DNA of 53,268 nucleotides from an uncultured Lachnospiraceae bacterium (GTDB taxonomy: Bacteria; Bacillota; Clostridia; Lachnospirales; Lachnospiraceae), in NCBI GenBank assembly GCA_946549035.1, contig CAMNQH010000019.1, positions 1-53,268 of the forward strand. The letters run 5' to 3'. Below, piece after piece: positions 31,435 through 39,253 of this stretch. Below the pieces are notes generated by a model. It worked only from the letters and a program-made list of their open reading frames with translations. It searched no databases and was not told the origin of the DNA. Both the position numbers and the translations under genes were made by a program. Position 1 is the stretch's first letter. Each line of letters opens with the position of its first letter.

Positions 31435-31627
31435 TCTTTTGGCTTATAAAGAAATGTTTCTTTTTTCAGTCGAAATTCTCGTCAAATTTTCCTTCCCATT
31501 AGTCAGCCTTGGATAAGTCTTTCCCTGTGTATTTATAGTTATTTTTTGCGGATTTTTTCCATTGATTTACAGTCAAATTTTCAGTCATGAAAAATAGAGT
31601 TCCCTATAAAAAAGGGATTCCATCGAA

Positions 31628-31655
31628 ATGTAATGAAGCCCTATACTTCATTACA
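31628..31655 (-). repeat. Inverted recombination-like site 2
   Basis: TGTAATGAA, spacer GCCCTATAC, TTCATTACA; reverse complement of site 1 with one mismatch in the spacer. Around it the arms extend to 13 perfect bases (GAAATGTAATGAA at 31625-31637 and TTCATTACATTTC at 31647-31659). It lies within the untranslated leader, directly before the helicase ribosome site. Confidence 0.7.
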
Positions 31656-31677
31656 TTTCCAAAAGGGGGAAGGGCAA

Positions 31678-33789
31678 ATGGGAATTACCCTGTATGAACA
31701 CAACTTGATTGCGTACAAGGCTGCTCTTAACCAGATGGAAAACACGAAAAAAGCAGCCATCATCCATCCCACAGGGACAGGAAAATCTTTTATTGCATTT
31801 CAATTGTGCCAGGACCATCTGAAACAGACCGTTTGCTGGCTCTCTCCCTCGGAATACATCTTTAGCATCCAAAAGGAGAACTGGGAACGAGCAGGGGGAA
31901 GCCCTCTTTCTAATATCCAATTCTTTACGTATGCCAAGCTTATGATGATGGAGGAAAAAGCGTTGCAGGAAATAAAACCCGATTACATCGTATTAGATGA
32001 GTTCCATCGCTGCGGGGCCCGGATGTGGGGGCAGGGAGTACAACGCTTTCTTTCACTTTTTCCGGAGACGCCGCTTTTGGGTTTGTCCGCCACGAATATC
32101 CGCTATCTGGATAACCGCCGGGACATGGCGGATGAATTGTTTGACGGTTGCATTGCTTCAGAGATGACGTTGGGGGAGGCTATCGTAACGGGTATTTTAA
32201 ATCCTCCCAAATATGTGCTGTCCGTTTATGCCTTCCAAAAGGAGCTGGAGCGGTATGAGGCCCGGGTGCAGACAGGCAAACATCGGGCGGTGCGCCAGGA
32301 AGCGCAAAAGGCTCTGGAGGCTCTACGCCGGGCCTTGGAGATGGCGGAAGGCATGGATGTTATGTTTCGAAAGCATATGCCGGACAGGGAAGGAAAGTAT
32401 TTGGTTTTTTGTGCGGACTACGATCATATGCAGGAGATGATGGGTAAAGTCCCGGAATGGTTTCAACTGGTGGATCCTGCGCCCCATGTATATGCTATGT
32501 ATTCCAAAGACCCGGGAACAGACCGTTCCTTTCAGAAGTTCAAGGAAGATAGCGGCAGAAACTTAAAGCTATTGTTTTGCATTGATATGCTCAATGAGGG
32601 AATCCATGTGGAGGACGTCAGCGGGGTGCTCCTGCTGCGCCCTACAGTTTCCCCTATTATTTATAAACAACAGATCGGCCGGGCGTTTTCTGCCAGTAAG
32701 AAAAACGAAGCCGTGATCTTTGACATTGTACTGAATATCGAGAACCTTTCTTGCATCGGAGGGCTGGAAGAGGAGGTACAGGCGGCCGTGGAAAAATACG
32801 AGAACTGGGGGCGCACGAAGGAGATTGTGCACCGCCAGTTTCATGTTACCGACCAGGTGAAGAACTGCGTAAGTCTGTTTGAGCGATTAGAGGGGAGCCT
32901 GTCGGCAGCCTGGGACGCCATGTATGAGACGGCCCGAGCGTACTGGCAGAAGCATGGGAACCTGGAAGTTCCCAAACGGTATGTGACAGAAGAAGGCTTG
33001 TCTCTTGGCGCCTGGCTGGATACTCAGCGGCGGGTGTATGCAGGAAAGGCGGCGGGCGTCCTGACTGGAGAACAGATCCGGAAACTGGAATCCCTTGGCA
33101 TACGGTGGCAGGGCGCATGGGAAGCGGCCTGGGAGAGGAACTTCAAGGAGGCAAAGGCTTATTACCAGGCTCACGGGGATCTTCTGGTAAAGGCCAGAGA
33201 GGTTTCTCACGGGATCGCTCTTGGCCAGTGGCTGGCACAGATGAGGGTTTATAAAAAGAAACAGACGCCCTGTCTGACGCCGGGGCGGATTGCAGCCCTA
33301 GAAGGAATCGGCATGGTGTGGAACATATCGGAATACCTGTGGGAGCAGCACTACGAAGCGGCTCGGGAGTACTATGGGGAACATAGAAACCTGGAGGTGC
33401 CAGGAGATTATTTAAGTCCATCGGGTATCGCTCTGGGACGTTGGCTGGGCAAGGTGCGCAGAGAACATCAGACGGCCGGGAAAGAGGAACGAAAGTCCCT
33501 AAAGTATGCCAGGCTGGAGGCGCTTGGCATGATGTGGGACTCAAAGTGGGAGTCTTCTTGGGAAAGGTCGTATCATGCTGCGGCTCAGTATCGAGACAAA
33601 CATGGAAACCTGGACGTTCCGGCGGCGTATGTCACAGAAGAAGGGATTCGTCTGGGAAAATGGATCCGGCGGCAGAGGGAAGGGAAGGGCACGATCAGCG
33701 GATTAAGAAAGAGAAAGCTGGACGCTATTGGAATGAAATGGGAGACAGGCACAAAACCAAGGGCAAAAGCGGCCGGAGATATAGAATGA
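31678..33789 (+). CDS. DEAD/DEAH-type helicase with four helicase-associated (HA) repeats
   Basis: A 703-residue superfamily-2 helicase. Motif I is HPTGTGKS (30-37), motif II DEFH, motif III GLSATNIR, and motif VI QQIGRAFSAS. The C-terminal third holds four HA-type repeats of ~65 residues, each with an A-x-x-Y ... HG(N/D)L-x-V ... G-x-x-LG-x-W(L/I) ... LE-x-(L/I)G-x-x-W pattern; these are probably nucleic-acid binding. The ATG at 31678 follows AAGGGGGAAGGG; a longer frame from 31633 would start inside the recombination-like site. It is the first gene of the surface-polysaccharide locus, and the next gene begins four bases later. Its role there is unknown; a regulatory or DNA-remodelling task is possible. 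Confidence 0.88.
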   Translation: MGITLYEHNLIAYKAALNQMENTKKAAIIHPTGTGKSFIAFQLCQDHLKQTVCWLSPSEYIFSIQKENWERAGGSPLSNIQFFTYAKLMMMEEKALQEIKPDYIVLDEFHRCGARMWGQGVQRFLSLFPETPLLGLSATNIRYLDNRRDMADELFDGCIASEMTLGEAIVTGILNPPKYVLSVYAFQKELERYEARVQTGKHRAVRQEAQKALEALRRALEMAEGMDVMFRKHMPDREGKYLVFCADYDHMQEMMGKVPEWFQLVDPAPHVYAMYSKDPGTDRSFQKFKEDSGRNLKLLFCIDMLNEGIHVEDVSGVLLLRPTVSPIIYKQQIGRAFSASKKNEAVIFDIVLNIENLSCIGGLEEEVQAAVEKYENWGRTKEIVHRQFHVTDQVKNCVSLFERLEGSLSAAWDAMYETARAYWQKHGNLEVPKRYVTEEGLSLGAWLDTQRRVYAGKAAGVLTGEQIRKLESLGIRWQGAWEAAWERNFKEAKAYYQAHGDLLVKAREVSHGIALGQWLAQMRVYKKKQTPCLTPGRIAALEGIGMVWNISEYLWEQHYEAAREYYGEHRNLEVPGDYLSPSGIALGRWLGKVRREHQTAGKEERKSLKYARLEALGMMWDSKWESSWERSYHAAAQYRDKHGNLDVPAAYVTEEGIRLGKWIRRQREGKGTISGLRKRKLDAIGMKWETGTKPRAKAAGDIE

Positions 33790-33793
33790 GGGA

Positions 33794-35074
33794 ATGAAAA
33801 TGGAAGTAAAAAAGATTGCCTTCAGCCCGCCGGACATCGGTGAGGCGGAGATTGAAGCTGTGTGTGAAGTGCTGCGTTCCGGCTGGATTACTACAGGTCC
33901 CAGAACAAAGGAGCTGGAGCGGCGCTTAATGGAATTTTGCGGTGCGGCTGGGGTGGTATGTCTTAACTCTGCCACGGCGGCAGAGGAATTGATCTTGCGC
34001 CTGTTAGGGATCGGAGAAGGGGACGAGGTACTGGTTCCCGCCTATACTTATACAGCCACTGCAGCAGCGGCGCTGCATACAGGAGCCGTGGTAAAGCTGA
34101 TTGATTCCAGGCCCGGGAGCTGGGAGATGGACTATGAGAAAATGGCGGAGGCAATAACGGAGCGTACGAAGGCGGTCATTCCGGTAGATCTAGGAGGAAT
34201 GGTATGTGATTATAAGACTGTTTATGGCCTGCTGGAGGAGAAGAAGCATTTGTTTCATCCCTCCGGAAGGATTCAGGAGGCTCTTGGGCGGGTAGCGGTG
34301 GTAGCTGACTGCGCCCATGCCCTGGGGGCAAGGCGCTATGGGAAGATGGCGGGAACGATTGCAGACTTTTCCTGTTTTTCCTTTCACGCAGTAAAGAACA
34401 TGACTACAGCGGAAGGCGGGGCGGCCTGCTGGAGACGGATAGAGGGGATGGATGATGACGAGGTGTACCGCCGGTTCCAACTTATGAGCCTCCATGGCCA
34501 ATCTAAAGACGCTTTGGCGAAGTGGAAGGCGGGAGCCTGGGAATATGATATAGAAGCTCCCTTATACAAATGCAATATGACAGATATTATGGCGGCGATT
34601 GGATTGAAGCAGTTGGAACGCTATCCAGGGATGTTAAAAAGACGCAGGGAAATTATCAGAGAATATGATAAGCTGTGCGACCGTCTAGGGCTGCTGCATC
34701 CGCAGCATTATGATGGGGATATGGAAAGCAGCGGGCATCTGTATCTGGTCAGGATCCCATGGGCGGACTGCGAAGTGCGAAAAGAAGTGATTGGAAAGCT
34801 CGGGGAACGGGGAGTTGCCTGCAACGTTCATTACAAGCCCCTTCCTATGATGACCGCGTATAAAAATTTAGGGTATGACATTCTTGATTATCCCCATGCT
34901 TACGAATACTTTGCCAATGAAGTTACACTGCCCCTGCATACCATGTTGACAGAGGAAGACGTGGCGTATGTCATACAGCAGGTGGAGGAGGTCTTAATGG
35001 ATGTTGGAAACAGGGGTGCAGGGACAAAGAACAAGGAAAAGGAAGGTGGGCTTGTTGGGAACGCTATACCGTAA
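33794..35074 (+). CDS. DegT/DnrJ/EryC1/StrS family sugar aminotransferase
   Basis: A 426-residue PLP-dependent aminotransferase of the sugar nucleotide type. It opens with KIAFSPPDIGEAEIEAVCEVLRSGWITTGP, has VLVPAYTYTATAAAA, DCAHALGARRYGKMAG, and the PLP lysine Lys201 in FSFHAVKNMTTAEGG. Such enzymes convert a keto-sugar nucleotide to an amino sugar, as PglE does with the UDP-4-keto-6-deoxy-GlcNAc. The 4,6-dehydratase that would make its substrate is not in the window. Immediate neighbours (PglC-like transferase, WecD-like GNAT, MaoC hydratase) suggest it builds a 4-acylamino-4,6-dideoxy sugar that starts the repeat unit (inference). It overlaps the next gene. Confidence 0.9.
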   Translation: MKMEVKKIAFSPPDIGEAEIEAVCEVLRSGWITTGPRTKELERRLMEFCGAAGVVCLNSATAAEELILRLLGIGEGDEVLVPAYTYTATAAAALHTGAVVKLIDSRPGSWEMDYEKMAEAITERTKAVIPVDLGGMVCDYKTVYGLLEEKKHLFHPSGRIQEALGRVAVVADCAHALGARRYGKMAGTIADFSCFSFHAVKNMTTAEGGAACWRRIEGMDDDEVYRRFQLMSLHGQSKDALAKWKAGAWEYDIEAPLYKCNMTDIMAAIGLKQLERYPGMLKRRREIIREYDKLCDRLGLLHPQHYDGDMESSGHLYLVRIPWADCEVRKEVIGKLGERGVACNVHYKPLPMMTAYKNLGYDILDYPHAYEYFANEVTLPLHTMLTEEDVAYVIQQVEEVLMDVGNRGAGTKNKEKEGGLVGNAIP

Positions 35075-35681
35075 CTATGGGAAACGGGCATTGGATGTTG
35101 TAATATCCCTTGGGCTGCTTCCGTGTTTTCTGGCGGTGTTTGTGCTTGTGACTCCCTGGATTTTGGCGGACGACTTTGGGCCGGTCTTTTACTGTGGCTA
35201 CCGTTTGGGGAAGGATGGACGGAAATTTCGCATGTATAAGTTCCGAAGTATGAAGGAGCACGCCCCGGATATTCGTAATTCGGATGGAACCACATTTAAT
35301 GCTGAGAGTGATGAACGAGTCACAAGGGCAGGGAGATTCCTGAGAAAAACATCTTTAGATGAAGTGCCGCAGATTTTGAATGTACTAAAAGGTGACATGA
35401 GCTGGGTAGGCCCTCGGCCGGATCTGCCGGATGCAGTGAAATTGTATACAAAAAAGACCAGGGAGAAGCTAAAAGTACGTCCGGGAGTTACTGGGTACAG
35501 CCAGGCATATTACCGGAATGCATCTACTTTAGAGCAGCGGTTCGCAAAAGATGTATATTATGCCCGCCATGTGTCTTTGGGCCTGGATCTGCGTATCCTA
35601 TGTAGGACCATTCAGACGGTGGTTTCACAAAAGAATGTTTATCGAAATAAAGGAGAGGAACATGAAACTGGTAAAGGATGA
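35001..35681 (+). CDS. Bacterial sugar transferase (PglC-like initiating phosphoglycosyl transferase)
   Basis: A polyprenyl-phosphate phosphoglycosyl transferase of the small PglC class (~226 residues from 35001). A re-entrant hydrophobic segment (ALDVVISLGLLPCFLAVFVLVTPWI) precedes RLGKDGRKFRMYKFRSM, DERVTRAGRFLRKTSLDEVPQ, and MSWVGPRPDLP. It transfers a sugar-1-phosphate to undecaprenyl phosphate, starting repeat-unit assembly on the inner face of the membrane. The start is uncertain: ATG 35001 has GGAGGAGG upstream but overlaps the aminotransferase gene by 74 bases; a start about 17 codons later would give the usual ~200-residue length. Its end overlaps the GNAT gene. Confidence 0.9.
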   Translation: MLETGVQGQRTRKRKVGLLGTLYRNYGKRALDVVISLGLLPCFLAVFVLVTPWILADDFGPVFYCGYRLGKDGRKFRMYKFRSMKEHAPDIRNSDGTTFNAESDERVTRAGRFLRKTSLDEVPQILNVLKGDMSWVGPRPDLPDAVKLYTKKTREKLKVRPGVTGYSQAYYRNASTLEQRFAKDVYYARHVSLGLDLRILCRTIQTVVSQKNVYRNKGEEHETGKG

Positions 35682-36414
35682 ATTTAATTCAGACATTTTC
35701 CAAATGAAAATGGGGAATGTGGTTTTAGAAGGGGATAAGCCGCAGGAGATGAATTTCAAATTGCTGAGAGAGAAGGCAGCCGTAGAAGAGTTTAGACATT
35801 TGACGGTGAAGATACCCTCCTATGATAAAAAGATGGTAAATGCATTTTTAAAGGAAGAATTCTATCTGGCGGATACGCTGGTAGAGTATGTGTTTGAACT
35901 AAAAAAGGCGCGGCTGCCCAGAATACAACATCTTTGCAGCCTTCAAGACTGCCGGCAGGAAGAGCTTCCGGTATTAAAAGAGATTGCCAGGAAATCCTTC
36001 CAGGCGGACCGATTCCATTGCGACGGACATTTAAGCAAAGAACGGTGTGATAAATATTATGAGAAGTGGATAGAAAATTCCTACCATGGATTTGCAGAGA
36101 AAGTGATTACGGCAAAGGATCAAGGCAAACCGGTGGGTTTTACTACGGGAAAAACGTATCCGGATGATCCCTACGGGCATCTGGTACTATCCGCTGTGTC
36201 AGATGAGTGCCGCGGAAGGGGCGTGTACACCAGCATGATTCACGAGGGGGTTTCCTGGATTCTGAGAGAACACGGAGATTTGAAGGGAGTTATTGTGGGG
36301 ACTCAGATCGATACCCTTGCAGTGCAGAAGGCATGGGTGAAACTGGGATTCACCGTGTATGGCAGCTTTTACGTGCTGCACCAGTATTTGGGGGACGGGT
36401 ATGGAGAAGTATAG
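35662..36414 (+). CDS. WecD-like GNAT acyltransferase for an amino sugar
   Basis: A 250-residue protein. The N-terminal FNSDIFQMKMGNVVL resembles the WDxxFFG-type opening of WecD-like sugar N-acyltransferases, and the C-terminal GNAT core shows VLSAVSDECRGRGVYTSMIHEGVSWI (R-x-R-G-x-Y) and IDTLAVQKAWVKLGF. It probably acylates the amino group made by the DegT enzyme. The ATG at 35662 lies six bases after AGGAG and overlaps the sugar transferase by 20 bases; longer in-frame starts lie deep in that gene. The last 14 bases overlap the MaoC gene, so their translation is coupled. Confidence 0.8.
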   Translation: MKLVKDEFNSDIFQMKMGNVVLEGDKPQEMNFKLLREKAAVEEFRHLTVKIPSYDKKMVNAFLKEEFYLADTLVEYVFELKKARLPRIQHLCSLQDCRQEELPVLKEIARKSFQADRFHCDGHLSKERCDKYYEKWIENSYHGFAEKVITAKDQGKPVGFTTGKTYPDDPYGHLVLSAVSDECRGRGVYTSMIHEGVSWILREHGDLKGVIVGTQIDTLAVQKAWVKLGFTVYGSFYVLHQYLGDGYGEV

Positions 36415-36802
36415 CATAGGACAAAAGGAGTCATATACAAAGACCATCACAGAGAGTGATATCTGCCTGTTTGCCGGGATCACGGGGGACTTTAATCCGG
36501 CCCATATGGATGAAGAATGGGCAAAGAACAGCCTTTTTGGAGGACGGGTTGCTCATGGAATTCTGGTGACAGGACTTATCTCCGCAGTAATCGGGATGAA
36601 GCTTCCAGGACCTGGGACTATCTATATGGAACAGGATGTAAAGTTTCTAAAGCCAGTCCGGATCCATGACACAGTAACGGTTGAGGTAGAAGTAAAAGAG
36701 ATATTGAGTGAAGAAAAGAGGGTACTTCGGCTGGGAACCAGCGGATATAACCAGAATGGCGGACAAGTTTTGGAAGGATATGCAGTGGTGAAGGCGCCGT
36801 AG
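36401..36802 (+). CDS. MaoC-like hotdog-fold (R)-specific enoyl-CoA hydratase
   Basis: A 133-residue single hotdog-domain protein with the (R)-hydratase signature: FAGITGDFNPAHMDEEWAKNSLFGGRVAHGIL, where the Asp of GDFNP and the His of NPAH are catalytic in this family. It would hydrate an enoyl-CoA such as crotonyl-CoA to the (R)-3-hydroxyacyl-CoA. Its place inside a polysaccharide locus, overlapping a sugar N-acyltransferase gene, suggests it supplies a hydroxyacyl-CoA for acylating an amino sugar (inference). The start at 36401 is within the end of the GNAT gene; an upstream ATG at 36359 has no ribosome site. Confidence 0.85.
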   Translation: MEKYSIGQKESYTKTITESDICLFAGITGDFNPAHMDEEWAKNSLFGGRVAHGILVTGLISAVIGMKLPGPGTIYMEQDVKFLKPVRIHDTVTVEVEVKEILSEEKRVLRLGTSGYNQNGGQVLEGYAVVKAP

Positions 36803-36887
36803 AAAAATATGTAAGAAAATAGGCCGATCCTTGACCATTCTTATATAACGAATGAGGGAAGAAGGATGTAAGAAAGAGGTACAATTA

Positions 36888-38099
36888 ATGAAACGTATGG
36901 CTATTGTAACATTGGCGGTTGCACTGGAAGGTGAGAAAGGATATTCCAGATTCAGATTTCTTGCAAATCTTTTGAGCAATTATTATGAGGTTGATCTGAT
37001 TACAAGCACCTTTCAGCATTGGGAGAAAAAACAGCGCCAATCCCATGTGGTAGAAAACATGAAATCAAGCTATGGGATTTGTCTGGCTTATGAACCGGGA
37101 TATAAGAAAAACGTTGATCTGCGAAGGATTCATAGTCATAAAGTCGCAGGAAAGAATATCGTCAAAATCCTTCAAAAAAAACAGTATGACTTGATCTATT
37201 GCATTATCCCGGATAATCGTGTGGCGTCTAAAGTTGGAAAATATGCCAAAGAAAACGGGATAAAATTTCTTGTGGATGTTGAGGATTTATGGCCTGAGGC
37301 TATGGAGATGGTTTCTCATCTGCCCCAAATACTGAATCGTTTGATGTTCCATTCCTTTAGAAAAGGGGCAAAAATGGCATATAGGTATGCAGACGGAATT
37401 GTGGGAACCTCAGATGAATACCGGGACGTCCCCAAAAACAAGTATGGAATTGGAAATAAGCCTGCAATTACCGTATATGTGGGGTGTGATTTAGATGATT
37501 TCGATGCAGGCGTGAGAGAGTTTACGAAAGAGATTGTAAAGCCGGAAGATGAGTTTTGGATTACATATGCAGGAAACCTTGGATCCAGCTACGATATTCC
37601 CACATTAATTAGAGCAGCACAGGAACTCTTTGAGACAAACCCCGAGATAAAAGTGAAAATTCTTGGAGGGGGCCCATTAGAAGACAGCTTTCAGGCCATG
37701 GCTCAGGAAAAAAACTGCAATGTAGAGTTTGTGGGATATACCCCTTATAAGAAAATGGCTGCATTTTTAGATAAATCAGACGTATTGATAAATTCATTTG
37801 TAAAAAAAGCGCCTCAGAGCATTGTTACAAAGGTGGGTGATTATCTTGCGGCGGGGAAGCCTATGATTAACACCCTAAGCAGCCCGGAATTTAGAAAAAA
37901 AGTAGAAACGGACGGCTTTGGCGTGAATGTGGAGGCGGAAGATGCAGAAAGCTTGAAGAAGAGCATTGTGCATTTAAAAGAAGAACCAGAGTTGGTGAAG
38001 GCAATGGGCAGTGCGGCCAGGGCAGTTGCTAAAAAAGAATTTGACAGGGCGAAATCCTATCTTTGCATTCAGAAATTAATCGAAACTGTATTGTCCTGA
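36888..38099 (+). CDS. Glycosyltransferase, GT4 type
   Basis: A 403-residue GT-B fold protein. EGEKGYSRFRFLANLLSNY marks the acceptor domain, and ITYAGNLGSSYDIPTLIRAAQ, VKILGGGPLEDS and the C-terminal KVGDYLAAGKPMIN are the donor-binding features seen in GT4 enzymes (retaining, nucleotide-sugar dependent). It adds one sugar to the lipid-linked repeat unit in the cytoplasm; donor and linkage are unknown. The ATG at 36888 follows AGAGGT by seven bases and is preferred over ATG 36852. Confidence 0.85.
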   Translation: MKRMAIVTLAVALEGEKGYSRFRFLANLLSNYYEVDLITSTFQHWEKKQRQSHVVENMKSSYGICLAYEPGYKKNVDLRRIHSHKVAGKNIVKILQKKQYDLIYCIIPDNRVASKVGKYAKENGIKFLVDVEDLWPEAMEMVSHLPQILNRLMFHSFRKGAKMAYRYADGIVGTSDEYRDVPKNKYGIGNKPAITVYVGCDLDDFDAGVREFTKEIVKPEDEFWITYAGNLGSSYDIPTLIRAAQELFETNPEIKVKILGGGPLEDSFQAMAQEKNCNVEFVGYTPYKKMAAFLDKSDVLINSFVKKAPQSIVTKVGDYLAAGKPMINTLSSPEFRKKVETDGFGVNVEAEDAESLKKSIVHLKEEPELVKAMGSAARAVAKKEFDRAKSYLCIQKLIETVLS

Positions 38100-38122
38100 A
38101 TATCGCTGCGAGGGAATGAAAA

Positions 38123-39247
38123 ATGGGAAACCAGAACATAAAAATCTGTCATATTACAAGCGCTCATCTGCCGGAAGACGTGCGTATTTACGGAAAAGAA
38201 TGTGTTTCACTGGCACGGCATGGATTTGAAACCTATTTGGTGGAGCAGGGGGAAAGCTATACGAAGCAAGGAGTATCAATTGTGGGATTTGGCAAACAAA
38301 GCTCCAATAGGCTGGGAAGAATGCTGACCTCTGCAAAACGGGCTTATAGGTGCGCACGGGATGTGGATGCGGATATATACCATATTCATGATCCAGAATT
38401 GATTCCCTATGGACGTAAATTAAAAAAGAAAGGGAAGAAGGTAATCTTTGACAGTCATGAGGATTACCCTGCTCAGATAAAAGGAAAACACTGGATTCCA
38501 AAACCGTTTCGGAATCTGGTATCCCGCGTGTATGAAGTATACGAAAGAAATATGCTGAAAGGATTTGACGGCGTTGTTGGGGTTTCTCCCCATTTCGTCC
38601 ACAGATTAAAAAAATTGAATCAGAATACAGAAATGGTTTGTAATTTTCCTATGGCGCTTCAGACGGAGGGAAATCCAAGATTTCATACAAGGAGAATCGT
38701 TTTTCCGGGACTGGTCTTTGACAGCTGGAGTATCAGGCAGATATTGGAGGCTATTTTAGATATAGACGACGTTGTGTTTTCCATCCGGTCGGCTTATACC
38801 CTAGAGGAAGAATATATGAGGGAATTAAAAAAATATCCGGCATGGGATAAGGTGGACTTTCAAGGAAGAGTTCCTCACGAAGAGGCAATCGAACTGGTGA
38901 AAGACAGTATGTGCGGATTGGCTCTGGCGCAATACGGCCCGAATGTCAACGGGAAAAAAGGAACTTTAGGCAACACAAAATTGTTTGAATATATGCAGTG
39001 CGGCATTCCTGTCGTCTGCACGGATTTGGAATTGTGGAAAGAAATAGTAGAAGGGAACAATTGCGGGTTTTGCGTAAATCCCAATGATACAAAGGCAATC
39101 CACGACGCCATTTACTATTTGCTGGAGCACCCGGACGAAGCAAAGAACATGGGCTTCAATGGACGAAGGGCCGTTTTGGAAAAATATAACTGGGCAAAGG
39201 AAGAAGAAAAATTATTGAAGGTTTATGAGAATTGTATGGGGAGGTAA
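38123..39247 (+). CDS. Glycosyltransferase, GT4-like
   Basis: A 374-residue GT-B protein: an N-terminal ICHITSAHLPEDVRIYGKECVSLARHGFE, then DADIYHIHDPELIPYG and KKVIFDSHEDYPAQ, then a donor domain ending LGNTKLFEYMQCGIPVVCTDLELWKEIV, with the E-x7-E-like Glu of the GT4 family. One transfer step in repeat-unit assembly; specificity unknown. A GAGG lies upstream of the ATG, and the gene is spaced closely with its neighbours (24 bases before, 6 after). Confidence 0.85.
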   Translation: MGNQNIKICHITSAHLPEDVRIYGKECVSLARHGFETYLVEQGESYTKQGVSIVGFGKQSSNRLGRMLTSAKRAYRCARDVDADIYHIHDPELIPYGRKLKKKGKKVIFDSHEDYPAQIKGKHWIPKPFRNLVSRVYEVYERNMLKGFDGVVGVSPHFVHRLKKLNQNTEMVCNFPMALQTEGNPRFHTRRIVFPGLVFDSWSIRQILEAILDIDDVVFSIRSAYTLEEEYMRELKKYPAWDKVDFQGRVPHEEAIELVKDSMCGLALAQYGPNVNGKKGTLGNTKLFEYMQCGIPVVCTDLELWKEIVEGNNCGFCVNPNDTKAIHDAIYYLLEHPDEAKNMGFNGRRAVLEKYNWAKEEEKLLKVYENCMGR

Positions 39248-39253
39248 TCGGTC

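Larger units (their letters stand above)
30949..31677. other. Long non-coding region between the Cys/His repeat gene and the polysaccharide locus
   Basis: About 730 bases, AT-rich, with no supported gene. From left to right it contains the leftward promoter of the repeat gene, ~170 bases with nothing recognised, inverted site 1, a segment with opposed promoters, inverted site 2, and the helicase ribosome site. An 11-base direct repeat GTCAAATTTTC occurs at 31481 and 31572. Confidence 0.7.

Noticed and set aside
31598-31622. CCCT/AGGG hairpin as a terminator before the helicase gene
   Set aside because: Only about five pairs form, with mismatches beyond, and no T-run follows on the plus strand.
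36359-36400. Upstream extension of the MaoC gene
   Set aside because: The extension translates in the middle of the GNAT gene, has no ribosome site and matches no MaoC sequence.
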